Numbered from the stretch's first letter, positions 1 to 6,363 are shown. The stretch is DNA of 11,176 bases from Patescibacteria group bacterium (GCA_023484365.1 JAMDBA010000008.1:1-11176); one strand, 5' to 3'. Program-made: numbers and translations. The notes: generated from the letters alone by a model not told the origin.

Positions 1-125
1 AAGCTCCGCCAGCAGGAGTTGGCGGCTTCTTCTTATTTCGGCGCGGAGCGGAACCCCGCACCGAAAGCCTTCGGCTTGGCGCCTTCATCTCCAGGCAGAG
101 CTTGGGGCTTTCTGGCGCGCGGGCA
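1..125. other. GC-rich block of short hairpins upstream of the first gene
   Basis: This block is much richer in G+C than the AT-rich DNA after it. It contains back-to-back inverted repeats: CCGCCA at 6-11 with TGGCGG at 20-25 (extendable to AAG/CTT over a small bulge), CCGAA at 61-65 with TTCGG at 70-74, and GCGCC at 79-83 with GGCGC at 114-118. No coding frame is convincing. The first hairpin is followed by a T/C-rich run and could be the terminator of a gene lying left of the window. The whole block resembles in style the GC-rich hairpin block at about 7014-7110. I cannot assign a known repeat family. Confidence 0.45.
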
Positions 126-153
126 AAAGTAGTTAATCTAAATACCGCTATTA

Positions 154-181
154 TTGAAATTTATTTTTTATTTTATAAAAT
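154..181 (+). promoter_or_regulatory. Possible promoter of the 258-2820 gene cluster
   Basis: A TTGAAA at 154-159 and a TAAAAT at 176-181 are separated by 16 bases, an acceptable sigma-70-type arrangement in the AT-rich stretch ahead of the first gene. AT-rich DNA gives such matches easily, so this is only a candidate. It would leave a 5' leader of about 70 bases. Confidence 0.25.
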
Positions 182-257
182 GAGAATACAAGATTCATTT
201 CTAATTTTAGCCGCACAATAAGCAAGTCGGCGGTTATTATCAAATTATTCAATTAAT

Positions 258-773
258 ATGACTTTAATGGTTCATGAATTTGTCGGGGCGGCTTTTTCCG
301 GATTGGGTTTAAATCCGGTTGAGACTTTTGGTCTTGGTTTGGCGAGCCATTATGTTTTAGACGCCATCCCTCATTGGGATTATTTAAAAACCAGCCTGAT
401 TGACGAAGTGAAAACCGACGTCAATGGCAAAGTTATTTTTAAGGCTTTTCGTAAAGACGAAAAAGGAATTTTCCGTTCCATAACGTTTGATGTTTTTGGC
501 GGTCTGGTTTTAAGCCTTTTAGTTTTTAGGCCACAGAGTTTTTACGCTCTTGTTAACCTGGGGGCGGGGCTCTTCGGCGCTTTTTTGCCGGACTTTCTGG
601 GCGGGCTAAGTTTTCTTGCTCCTCAAAATAAATTTTTAAAATATCATTATAAATTTCATAATTTCATCCACACCAAAGTAAGGCTGGATAATCATCCTTA
701 TATCGGCGCCACCGTCCAGTTGGCGATGCTTGTTTTGGTTGTTTTGCTCTACCGGGGCGCAATAAAATTATGA
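258..773 (+). CDS. Small membrane protein, putative YdjM-like metal-dependent hydrolase type
   Basis: The 171-residue protein has several hydrophobic stretches (about 8-30, 78-92, 97-120 and 149-168) that look like membrane segments. His and Asp residues cluster in three places: SHYVLDAIPHWD at 30-41, PDFLGG at 111-116 and HYKFHNFIH at 130-138. This spacing of H and D between hydrophobic helices recalls the membrane-bound, putatively metal-dependent hydrolases of the YdjM type; substrate and reaction are unknown, and the assignment is by motif style only. The start is uncertain: ATG at 258 and ATG at 267 are both possible and neither has a Shine-Dalgarno site. Its TGA stop overlaps the ATG of serS by four bases (ATGA), so the two are probably translationally coupled. 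Use of TGA as stop argues for the standard code. Confidence 0.7.
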   Translation: MTLMVHEFVGAAFSGLGLNPVETFGLGLASHYVLDAIPHWDYLKTSLIDEVKTDVNGKVIFKAFRKDEKGIFRSITFDVFGGLVLSLLVFRPQSFYALVNLGAGLFGAFLPDFLGGLSFLAPQNKFLKYHYKFHNFIHTKVRLDNHPYIGATVQLAMLVLVVLLYRGAIKL

Positions 774-2014
774 TTGATCAGAATCTAATCAGAATTGAAC
801 CGGAAAAAGTTAAAGAGGGGCTTTCTGCTAAAAGAATTAATCCTGTTCTGGTTGACGACTTTTTGACTGTTGATAAAAAATGGCGAGAAACTGTTAAAAA
901 AATTGACGATGGCCGCGCCGCTCAAAAACAACTGTCGGCTGAAAGAAAAATTGAAGAATCAAAAAAACTGAAAGAAGAAATCCGGAGGCTTGAGGGGGAA
1001 TTGGTTGATTTAGAAAAAGAGCGCGACGCTGTTTTAAACAGATTTCCTAATTTACCATTTCCTGATGTTCCTCGCGGGAAAAGCGAAGAAGAAAACATTG
1101 TTTTGCGCGAAGAAGGGCAAAAGCCTAAGTTTGAATTTTCGCCTAAAGATTATCTGGAAATAGGAGAAAAGCTTGGCTTAATTGACGTTAAAAAAGCCGC
1201 CGAGGTTAGCGGCAGTAGGTTCGGTTATCTGGAAAGGGATGCGGTTCTCTTGGAGTTCGGTTTGGTGAGTTTGGCTCTTGAAACTTTGACGGCCGAAGGT
1301 TTTATTCCGGTTATTCCGCCGGTGATGATTAAGCCGGAGGTTTATCGGGGAATGGGGCGGCTTTCAACCGATCAGGAAGAGGAAAGGTATTTTTTGCCAA
1401 AAGATGATTTGTATTTAGTGGGCAGTTCCGAACATACTATCGGACCGCTTCACCGAAATGATGTTTTTGAAGAAAAAGATTTACCGCGGCGCTACGTCGG
1501 TTTTTCAACTTGCTTCCGGCGGGAAGCCGGATCTTACGGTAAAGATACCAAAGGTATTCTGCGGGTTCACCAATTTGATAAAGTAGAAATGTTCGCTTAC
1601 AGCAAACCCGAGGATTCCGAGCGCGAGCATAAGTTTTTACTTTCAATGCAGGAAAAACTGGTGAAAAAATTGGAATTACCTTATCGCGTAATGGAAATTT
1701 GCACAGGAGATATGGGGTTTACCGACGCGAGGCAATTTGACGTTGAAACTTGGCTGCCGGGTCAGGGAAAATATCGCGAAACAAATTCTTGTTCTAATAC
1801 TACCGATTTTCAGGCGAGAGGAACCAATGTTCGTTATCGTCCCGTTTCAAAAGACGGCAAGTCCAAGCCGGAGTTTGTTTATATGTTAAATGCTACTGCT
1901 TTTGCTATCGGCAGGGTGCTTATCGCCATTATTGAAAATTATCAACAAAAAGACGGCTCTGTGGCTGTGCCTAAGGCGCTCCAAAAGTATCTTAATAAAG
2001 AAATAATCAAATAA
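770..2014 (+). CDS. serS: Seryl-tRNA synthetase (SerRS)
   Basis: This cytoplasmic class II synthetase charges tRNA-Ser with serine using ATP. The 414-residue length is normal. Residues about 30-95 are a charged helical region, the tRNA-binding coiled-coil arm. Motif 1 lies near FIPVIPPVMIKPE (178-190), motif 2 around FRREAGSYGKDTKG (249-262) followed by VHQFDKVEMF, and motif 3 at GRVLIAIIENYQ (381-392). Departures from the usual bacterial sequence are VGSSEHTIGPLH where TAE-type sequence is common, SCSNTTDFQAR instead of SCSNCEDFQAR, and NATAFAIGR instead of NGSGLAVGR. I recall similar variants in CPR and some archaeal-type enzymes, and the catalytic arginines remain. It overlaps the preceding gene by four bases, and the ftsQ-like gene follows after eight, suggesting one transcript. 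Confidence 0.96.
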   Translation: MIDQNLIRIEPEKVKEGLSAKRINPVLVDDFLTVDKKWRETVKKIDDGRAAQKQLSAERKIEESKKLKEEIRRLEGELVDLEKERDAVLNRFPNLPFPDVPRGKSEEENIVLREEGQKPKFEFSPKDYLEIGEKLGLIDVKKAAEVSGSRFGYLERDAVLLEFGLVSLALETLTAEGFIPVIPPVMIKPEVYRGMGRLSTDQEEERYFLPKDDLYLVGSSEHTIGPLHRNDVFEEKDLPRRYVGFSTCFRREAGSYGKDTKGILRVHQFDKVEMFAYSKPEDSEREHKFLLSMQEKLVKKLELPYRVMEICTGDMGFTDARQFDVETWLPGQGKYRETNSCSNTTDFQARGTNVRYRPVSKDGKSKPEFVYMLNATAFAIGRVLIAIIENYQQKDGSVAVPKALQKYLNKEIIK

Positions 2015-2022
2015 AAACTCTT

Positions 2023-2820
2023 ATGCGCAATAGAGTCTTGAAAGAATATGATGCCCGCTCACGAATGCGGTTTAGGATTAGGATTTTTATATTGGGCGGC
2101 GCGCTTTTAATTTTACTTGTTTTAATAGTCTATATTTTAATTGAGTCGCCGCTTCTTAGGATAAATAAAATAGAAATTACCGGAAACAATCAGACGCCGC
2201 AATCCGATATAAGCCAGTACCTTTACAGCCGGATTTTGAATTCCCGTTTTAGTTATTTTTTGGGATTTTATAACTTTTTAAGCTGGCCGAACCGGATCGG
2301 CGAAAATAATTTAGCGCTTTTGCCGACGATAAAACAAATAGATATTTCTAAAGATTATCTTAGGCATGTATTGGTAGCGAATGTGGTTGAAAGACAGCCT
2401 TCAGGAGTATGGTGTTTTGAGAAAGATGGTTCGCCAAACTGCTTTTGGTTTGACAGCGAAGGGATAATTTTTAAAAAAGCTTTCGCAACGTCGGGAAACC
2501 TCGTTTTTTCTATTGATGATTACGCGCAGAATATTATTCCTACGGGAGGTAAAATCCTGCCGGATAGTTTTCTCCCTAATTTTTTCAGTATTATGCAATT
2601 ATTAAACGATGCCAATTTAAATATTAAAGAAATTCGGCTTAATGATTTAAATCTTGAGGAAATAGAGGTTGATTTAAATTCTGGCCCAAAAATTTATTTT
2701 AGTTTGCGTTTTGACCCGTCAAACGATTTAAGCGTCATAAATTATCTGCGGCAAAACAAGAATTTCAACAATCTCCAATATATTGATTTTCGCTCCGAAA
2801 ACAAGGCGTTTTACAAATAG
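2023..2820 (+). CDS. ftsQ: FtsQ-like cell division protein with POTRA domain
   Basis: The 265-residue protein has the FtsQ layout. A short basic cytoplasmic tail comes first (1-20), then one membrane helix (about 21-41), then a POTRA domain starting at LLRINKIEITGNN (44-56) and ending near residue 124. A beta domain follows, with the characteristic VERQPSGVW (122-130) and FWFDSEGIIF (141-150) segments. It ends in LQYIDFRSENKAFYK, close to the FtsQ-type C-terminal strand. Family knowledge: FtsQ (DivIB in Firmicutes) bridges early and late divisome proteins outside the membrane. It sits behind serS rather than in a dcw cluster with ftsA or ftsZ. Two cysteines (131 and 140) could pair outside the cell. 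DivIB-type naming is equally possible; the family call is firm, the exact orthology less so. Confidence 0.8.
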   Translation: MRNRVLKEYDARSRMRFRIRIFILGGALLILLVLIVYILIESPLLRINKIEITGNNQTPQSDISQYLYSRILNSRFSYFLGFYNFLSWPNRIGENNLALLPTIKQIDISKDYLRHVLVANVVERQPSGVWCFEKDGSPNCFWFDSEGIIFKKAFATSGNLVFSIDDYAQNIIPTGGKILPDSFLPNFFSIMQLLNDANLNIKEIRLNDLNLEEIEVDLNSGPKIYFSLRFDPSNDLSVINYLRQNKNFNNLQYIDFRSENKAFYK

Positions 2821-2831
2821 TAATAATAAAA

Positions 2832-2859
2832 ATCCAGCCTGTTTATTAGCGGGCTGGAT
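2832..2859. terminator. Bidirectional intrinsic terminator between convergent genes
   Basis: Perfect 8-base arms ATCCAGCC (2832-2839) and GGCTGGAT (2852-2859) enclose a 12-base loop. AAATTTT follows on the + strand; on the - strand the stem is followed by TTTTTATTATTA. The position, between the ends of the converging ftsQ-like and S49 peptidase genes, fits termination of both, and the longer T tract favours the - strand gene. Confidence 0.85.
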
Positions 2860-2864
2860 AAATT

Positions 2865-3551
2865 TTACTCTTCTTCAGAATTTTCAGTAAATTGCAGGGT
2901 GAATGTGTCTTGAGTTTTGGTTTTTAAATTTTTTAAAACTTCTTCGTAGAAGTCGGGAAGAAATCCAATCTTATCAATAAGGCCGATATTTAAAGCGTCC
3001 TCGGCGATTATTATTCTGCCGTCAGCCAGCCCCCTTATCTTTTTTAACGGCATTTTCCTTTCAATTACTATTACTTCGCAGAAATGATTATAGATTTTTT
3101 TCAGATCTTTCAAGACTTGTTTTATTTCGCTTTTAGTCGGAGACCTTAGTCCGCTAAATATATCCTTATGCTTGCCGGTCTTAATCACTTTTATTTTTTC
3201 GCCATTGTTTTTAGTCTGATAGGGGATTTCAATGATTGCTCCGATTGAGCCGAGATCAGATATCGGATTGGCGATAATTGTGTTGCTCGCCATTGCGATC
3301 AGGAATGCGCCGCTAAGAGCTTGAGCTTTTACGTAGGTGATTATTTTCCCTCCGTTGTCCCGATATTTTTTAAAAATTTCGTAAAGATCAAAGCTTGCCG
3401 CAGCGACACCTCCCGGGCTATTTATTTTCAGTAATATCAAACGAGGTTTTATGGCTGCGATTTTATTATAAATTTCTTCGCAAACTTTATAATCAATAGG
3501 AACGTCCAAATCAATAGATAAAATTCTTTCTTTGTTGCCTCTGCGTTTCAT
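2865..3551 (-). CDS. S49-family (SppA/ClpP-fold) serine peptidase without membrane anchor
   Basis: The 228-residue protein contains the S49 core: INSPGGVAAASFDLYEIF at 43-60, the nucleophile region QALSGAFLIAMA at 77-88 with Ser80 as likely nucleophile, NPISDLGSIGAI at 95-106, and TGKHKDIFSGLRSP at 125-138, where Lys129 aligns with the general-base Lys of Bacillus SppA (from memory). LADGRIIIAEDALNIGLIDKIG is the usual C-terminal part. SppA enzymes degrade remnant signal peptides at the membrane, but this one has a charged N-terminus (MKRRGNKER), no signal peptide and no transmembrane segment. It may therefore act in the cytoplasm or bind the membrane through a partner. The start is supported by a strong ribosome site (AGGAGGGA, bases 3556-3563 on the + strand) five bases upstream. 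It is transcribed alone, away from gyrB and against the ftsQ-like gene. Confidence 0.88.
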   Translation of the reverse strand: MKRRGNKERILSIDLDVPIDYKVCEEIYNKIAAIKPRLILLKINSPGGVAAASFDLYEIFKKYRDNGGKIITYVKAQALSGAFLIAMASNTIIANPISDLGSIGAIIEIPYQTKNNGEKIKVIKTGKHKDIFSGLRSPTKSEIKQVLKDLKKIYNHFCEVIVIERKMPLKKIRGLADGRIIIAEDALNIGLIDKIGFLPDFYEEVLKNLKTKTQDTFTLQFTENSEEE

Positions 3552-3587
3552 TATTTCCCTCCTTTTAAGTTATCAAAAACTACTTAA

Positions 3588-3620
3588 AGCATAGCCCTTG
3601 ATTGATATAAAAGTCAATCA
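3588..3620 (-). promoter_or_regulatory. Promoter of the S49 peptidase gene with inverted repeat over the -35
   Basis: Read on the - strand, TTGACT (3617 to 3612) and TATGCT (3593 to 3588) are 18 bases apart, a good sigma-70-type promoter about 40 bases before the start codon. A 7-base inverted repeat, TGATTGA (3599-3605) and TCAATCA (3614-3620), covers the -35 box and much of the spacer. It could be an operator or coincidence; no regulator gene is adjacent. Confidence 0.5.
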
Positions 3621-3647
3621 CGCCCAGTTTTTTTATTTATGTTTTTA

Positions 3648-3656
3648 TGCTACAAT
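3648..3656 (+). promoter_or_regulatory. Candidate extended -10 promoter for gyrB
   Basis: TGC followed by TACAAT (3648-3656) matches the extended -10 form TGnTATAAT with one change. There is no good -35, which extended -10 promoters can tolerate. Transcription would start near 3663 and give gyrB a leader of roughly 235 bases containing the structures listed next. It lies back to back with the S49 peptidase promoter. Confidence 0.4.
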
Positions 3657-3702
3657 TTAGATGTAGTCGGATGGCTATTTTTTATCCCCCCACCTTCCTC
3701 TA

Positions 3703-3743
3703 AAATACGAATTTAAGGCAAAAGTTTGCCCCTATTCGTTTTT
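3703..3743 (+). terminator. Terminator-like hairpin inside the gyrB leader (possible attenuator)
   Basis: An outer stem ACGAAT (3707-3712) with ATTCGT (3734-3739) encloses an inner stem GGCAAA (3717-3722) with TTTGCC (3725-3730), and five T residues follow (3739-3743). Flanking A and T runs add further pairs. It looks like an intrinsic terminator lying between the candidate gyrB promoter and the gene, so it could act as an attenuator. The A-rich left flank makes it nearly symmetrical, so it might instead simply insulate the two divergent units. Confidence 0.5.
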
Positions 3744-3800
3744 ATGATAAGACATCTTGGAAAAGCGGGAGGATTTATCATCGCCACCTTCCCAGAATAA
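3744..3800 (+). promoter_or_regulatory. Possible 18-residue leader peptide ORF before gyrB
   Basis: An ATG directly after the T run opens a frame for MIRHLGKAGGFIIATFPE that stops with TAA at 3798-3800. No Shine-Dalgarno site precedes it, so translation is doubtful. What makes it notable is position: its last six codons and stop form the left arm of the hairpin that can cover the gyrB ribosome site, so a ribosome on it would open that hairpin. Confidence 0.2.
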
Positions 3801-3885
3801 CTTACGACTTGTCGCGTGAATAAATTGGTTTGGCTCTAAAAATCTTTTTCGCGATAGTCTGATGCTTTATTGGAAGGTGGGAGGA
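3784..3885 (+). promoter_or_regulatory. gyrB leader hairpin that can mask the ribosome binding site
   Basis: CCACCTTCC (3784-3792) pairs perfectly with GGAAGGTGG (3872-3880), and after a 3-base bulge AATAA (3796-3800) pairs with TTATT (3867-3871), making 14 pairs. Inside, GAC/GTC and CGCG/CGCG can pair (3806-3816 with 3850-3859). The right arm overlaps the likely gyrB ribosome site GGGAGGA (3879-3885, 13 bases before ATG), so folding would hide part of it. A second copy of the left arm at 3689-3698 can pair with the same right arm (10 pairs), giving two mutually exclusive folds. A 12-base direct repeat, GGGAGGATTTAT, occurs at 3767-3778 and 3879-3890. Regulation is inferred; I do not recognise a known riboswitch. 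Confidence 0.45.
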
Positions 3886-3898
3886 TTTATTTAAATTA

Positions 3899-5914
3899 AT
3901 GAAAAAAGACAAAGAAAATTTAAAAAACGACGGCTCCTACACGGCTAAAGATATATATGTTTTAGAAGGTTTAGAGCCCGTAAGGAAGCGGCCGGGAATG
4001 TATATCGGCACGACTTCAAGCGAGGGTTTGCATCATTTAATTTGGGAGGTAGTTGATAACTCTATTGATGAAGCGATGGCGGGCTACGCTAAGCATATCA
4101 CTGTTGAGCTTTTTCCCGGAAACAAAGTAAAAGTCAGCGATGACGGCCGCGGCATCCCCGTTGAAACTCACGCTCAGACAAAAAAATCAGCCCTAGAGAC
4201 GGTTATGACCACACTTCATGCCGGCGGTAAATTCGGCGGTAAATCTTACAAAGTCTCAGGCGGTCTTCACGGCGTTGGTGTTTCGGTTGTCAACGCTCTT
4301 TCGGAAGATATGCAGGTCAATGTTTGTCGCGACGGCAATCTTTATTTTCAGGAATACAAGCGCGGCAAGCCGACCGCTAAAGTTAAAAAAATCGGCAAAT
4401 GTGATCATAGCGGTACGAGCGTGGAATTTTTGGCCGATCCGGAAATTTTTTCCAAAATAGAATTTGACGCTAAAAAAATAATCAATCGTCTTCGCCAGCA
4501 GGCATACCTGACCAAAGGGATAAGGATAAGCTTTTTTGACTGGCGCGAAGAGCCGTATCTTTATGGATTTATGTTTTCCGGCGGCTTGCTTTCTTTTGTT
4601 AAGTATCTGGCGCGCGACGAAAAACCGCTCCAGGAAGAAATTTTTTATGTAAGCAAGGAAGCGGAGAAGGTTTCCGTTGAAGCCGCGTTTGTTTATGTTG
4701 ATAAAGCCGAGACCGAAGAGCAAAGTTTTGCCAATACTATTTTTACTCCCGATGGCGGCATGCATCTGACGGGCTTCCGTTCGGCTCTAACCAGGAGTTT
4801 GAACAATTACGCCCGCCGCGAAGGCTATATTAAAGAAAAAGAAGAAAATCTGACCAGCGACGATGTTCGCGAAGGTTTAATCGCCATTGTTTCGGTCAAA
4901 CTTCCCGAACCTCAATTTGAAGGTCAGACAAAATCCCGCCTGGGCAGCCCGGAGGCAAGAACGGCGGTTGAAAGCGTAATCAATGAAAGCTTGCAGGAGT
5001 TTTTAGAAAAGCATCCGGCGGAAGCGAGAAGGATAATTGAGAAAGTCCTCTTAGCCGCCAAAGCCAGGAAAGCGGCTCGCGCTGCCCGGGAAACTGTTTT
5101 GCGAAAAGGCATCTTAGAGGGTTTAACTTTGCCTGGTAAGCTGGCGGACTGCTCAAGTCGCAACCCCGAAGATTCAGAACTTTTTATAGTTGAGGGAGAT
5201 TCTGCCGGCGGCTCGGCTAAAACTGGCCGCGACAGGCGTTTTCAGGCGATTTTGCCTTTACGGGGAAAAATCTTGAATGTGGAAAAAGCGCGGCTTGATA
5301 AAATGCTTGCCAACAACGAAATCCGCTCGCTGGTTGTTGCTATCGGCACAGCTATTTCGGAAAGTTTTAATATAGAAAATGCCCGTTATCACAAAATCAT
5401 CATTATGACCGATGCCGACGTTGACGGCGAACACATTAGAACGCTGCTTCTGACTCTTTTTTACAGGTATTTTAATCCATTAATTGAAGCCGGTTATATT
5501 TATGTCAGTCAGCCGCCTCTTTACAGAGTTCAGTCGGGCAAAGATTGGCGATACGCTTACTCCGAACAAGAAAGAGAAAAAATAATTTCTGAATTCCAAA
5601 AAATAAAATCAGCAAAGCTAACCGCCAAAGAAGCTAAAAAAGGAGAAGCCGTCGTTGAGATTCAGGAAGGAATAGAAGAAGAAAGCTCAATTAAAGGTAT
5701 CAGTATTCAGCGCTACAAAGGTTTAGGGGAAATGAATCCGTCTCAGCTTTGGGAAACAACAATGGATCCGGCGGCCAGAATTTTAAATCAGGTAACAATC
5801 GGCGATGCTGTTGCCGCCGATCATCTTTTTGATATTTTAATGGGAGAGGAGGTTGAGCCGCGCAAAGCCTTTATCCAGACTCATGCACTTAAGGTCCAAA
5901 ACTTGGATATTTAA
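3899..5914 (+). CDS. gyrB: DNA gyrase subunit B (ATPase subunit)
   Basis: With GyrA this type IIA topoisomerase subunit introduces negative supercoils using ATP. The 671 residues show every GyrB landmark. The GHKL ATPase has EVVDNSIDEA (50-59, catalytic Glu50), DDGRGIP (81-87) and GGLHGVGVSVVNALS (121-135). The transducer domain carries the QTK loop (343-345). The TOPRIM domain has EGDSAGG (432-438), PLRGKILNVEKAR (453-465) and the Mg-binding DADVDG (505-510). The C-terminus has RYKGLGEMNP (605-614). The latter plus TTMDP (620-624) favours GyrB over ParE. A Lys/Glu-rich stretch at about 557-597 makes it somewhat longer than the Bacillus protein. No gyrA or recF is beside it. The ATG is supported by GGGAGGA 13 bases upstream, a rather long spacing. 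Translation may be controlled by the structured leader. Confidence 0.98.
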   Translation: MKKDKENLKNDGSYTAKDIYVLEGLEPVRKRPGMYIGTTSSEGLHHLIWEVVDNSIDEAMAGYAKHITVELFPGNKVKVSDDGRGIPVETHAQTKKSALETVMTTLHAGGKFGGKSYKVSGGLHGVGVSVVNALSEDMQVNVCRDGNLYFQEYKRGKPTAKVKKIGKCDHSGTSVEFLADPEIFSKIEFDAKKIINRLRQQAYLTKGIRISFFDWREEPYLYGFMFSGGLLSFVKYLARDEKPLQEEIFYVSKEAEKVSVEAAFVYVDKAETEEQSFANTIFTPDGGMHLTGFRSALTRSLNNYARREGYIKEKEENLTSDDVREGLIAIVSVKLPEPQFEGQTKSRLGSPEARTAVESVINESLQEFLEKHPAEARRIIEKVLLAAKARKAARAARETVLRKGILEGLTLPGKLADCSSRNPEDSELFIVEGDSAGGSAKTGRDRRFQAILPLRGKILNVEKARLDKMLANNEIRSLVVAIGTAISESFNIENARYHKIIIMTDADVDGEHIRTLLLTLFYRYFNPLIEAGYIYVSQPPLYRVQSGKDWRYAYSEQEREKIISEFQKIKSAKLTAKEAKKGEAVVEIQEGIEEESSIKGISIQRYKGLGEMNPSQLWETTMDPAARILNQVTIGDAVAADHLFDILMGEEVEPRKAFIQTHALKVQNLDI

Positions 5915-5916
5915 TT

Positions 5917-5945
5917 TAAAATGAATATCAGAACAACTCATTTTA
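5917..5945 (+). terminator. Weak AT-only hairpin after gyrB
   Basis: TAAAATGA (5917-5924) and TCATTTTA (5938-5945) can form an 8-base stem with a 13-base loop just after the gyrB stop. It has only two G-C pairs' worth of GC content and no clear T tract, so it is at best a weak terminator. Confidence 0.25.
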
Positions 5946-5973
5946 TGTTAAAATAAAAGCAATAAATTAAAAC

Positions 5974-6121
5974 CTTGACCCTGTAGTGAAATTTTGACCA
6001 TGGAATTTAATAAAAAGTCGGATTAAACAATTGCGTTTATCAATTATAAGTGTTTTATTCTTAAGATTACATAAATTATGTGGCCCAAAGAGCCAAGTCA
6101 AAATTCTACTACGGGGTTGAC
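5974..6121 (+). repeat. Inverted-repeat element, MITE-like or structured RNA
   Basis: The arm at 5975-5998 (TTGACCCTGTAGTGAAATTT then TGAC) faces its near complement at 6097-6120, with about 98 bases between. Nine perfect pairs are followed by one mismatch (5989/6106) and then 14 further positions in which every departure is a G-U wobble on the + strand (5988/6107, 5982/6113, 5977/6118, 5976/6119). Inside are a 13-base palindrome ACATAAATTATGT (6069-6081) and a small TGGC/GCCA hairpin (6081-6094). No real coding frame is present. The TGTAGT...ACTAC-type ends resemble insertion-sequence ends, so this may be a non-autonomous remnant; no target duplication is clear. The wobble-only pattern alternatively suggests selection on the + strand RNA. 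Confidence 0.55.
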
Positions 6122-6145
6122 ATATAACTATTGAAAACATAAAAT
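6117..6145 (+). promoter_or_regulatory. Strong promoter for secE-nusG-rplK
   Basis: TTGACA (6117-6122) is a perfect -35 and TAAAAT (6140-6145) a five-of-six -10, separated by exactly 17 bases. Transcription would start near 6152, leaving a leader of about 20 bases before secE. The -35 lies within the right arm of the inverted-repeat element. This is the best promoter match in the window. Confidence 0.75.
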
Positions 6146-6171
6146 TTATCGGATAAGAAATATTTGTCAAA

Positions 6172-6363
6172 ATGTTCAAAAAAATTTCAAATTATTTTAA
6201 AGAGGCCAAACAGGAATTTTCTCATTTAAATTGGCCGAGCAGAGAAGAAGCGATCCGCTTAACCAGCGTGGTTATTGGTTTTTCACTTATCCTGGCGGCA
6301 TTTTTAGGATTTTTTGATTATATATTTTCGGCGATTTTACAATCTTTAATAGTCATTCATTAA
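6172..6363 (+). CDS. secE: Preprotein translocase subunit SecE
   Basis: The 63-residue protein is the short single-span form of SecE, the essential clamp around SecY in the Sec translocon. An amphipathic N-terminal helix carries the family signature EFSHLNWPSREEAIRLT (15-31), where the conserved NWP-S/T-R-E segment is clear, followed by one membrane helix at about 32-56. The start has no obvious Shine-Dalgarno site and a short leader. nusG follows after a single base, the classic secE-nusG pairing, so the two are co-transcribed from the promoter at 6117-6145. Neither tRNA-Trp nor rpmG is found upstream, unlike in many bacteria. The SecA motor of the same pathway is encoded 3.2 kb downstream. 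Confidence 0.95.
   Translation: MFKKISNYFKEAKQEFSHLNWPSREEAIRLTSVVIGFSLILAAFLGFFDYIFSAILQSLIVIH

Noticed and set aside
1..257. tRNA or other structured RNA gene in the GC-rich start
   Set aside because: No cloverleaf, no GGTTCGAATCC-type T arm and no acceptor stem could be assembled from the hairpins.
4256..4765. 169-codon open frame on the - strand inside gyrB
   Set aside because: It lies fully within an unmistakable gyrB frame and encodes no recognisable domain; it follows from the codon use of gyrB.
5967..6179. 70-codon - strand frame across the inverted-repeat element
   Set aside because: It spans both repeat arms and the secE promoter, starts inside secE, shows no domain and no ribosome site.
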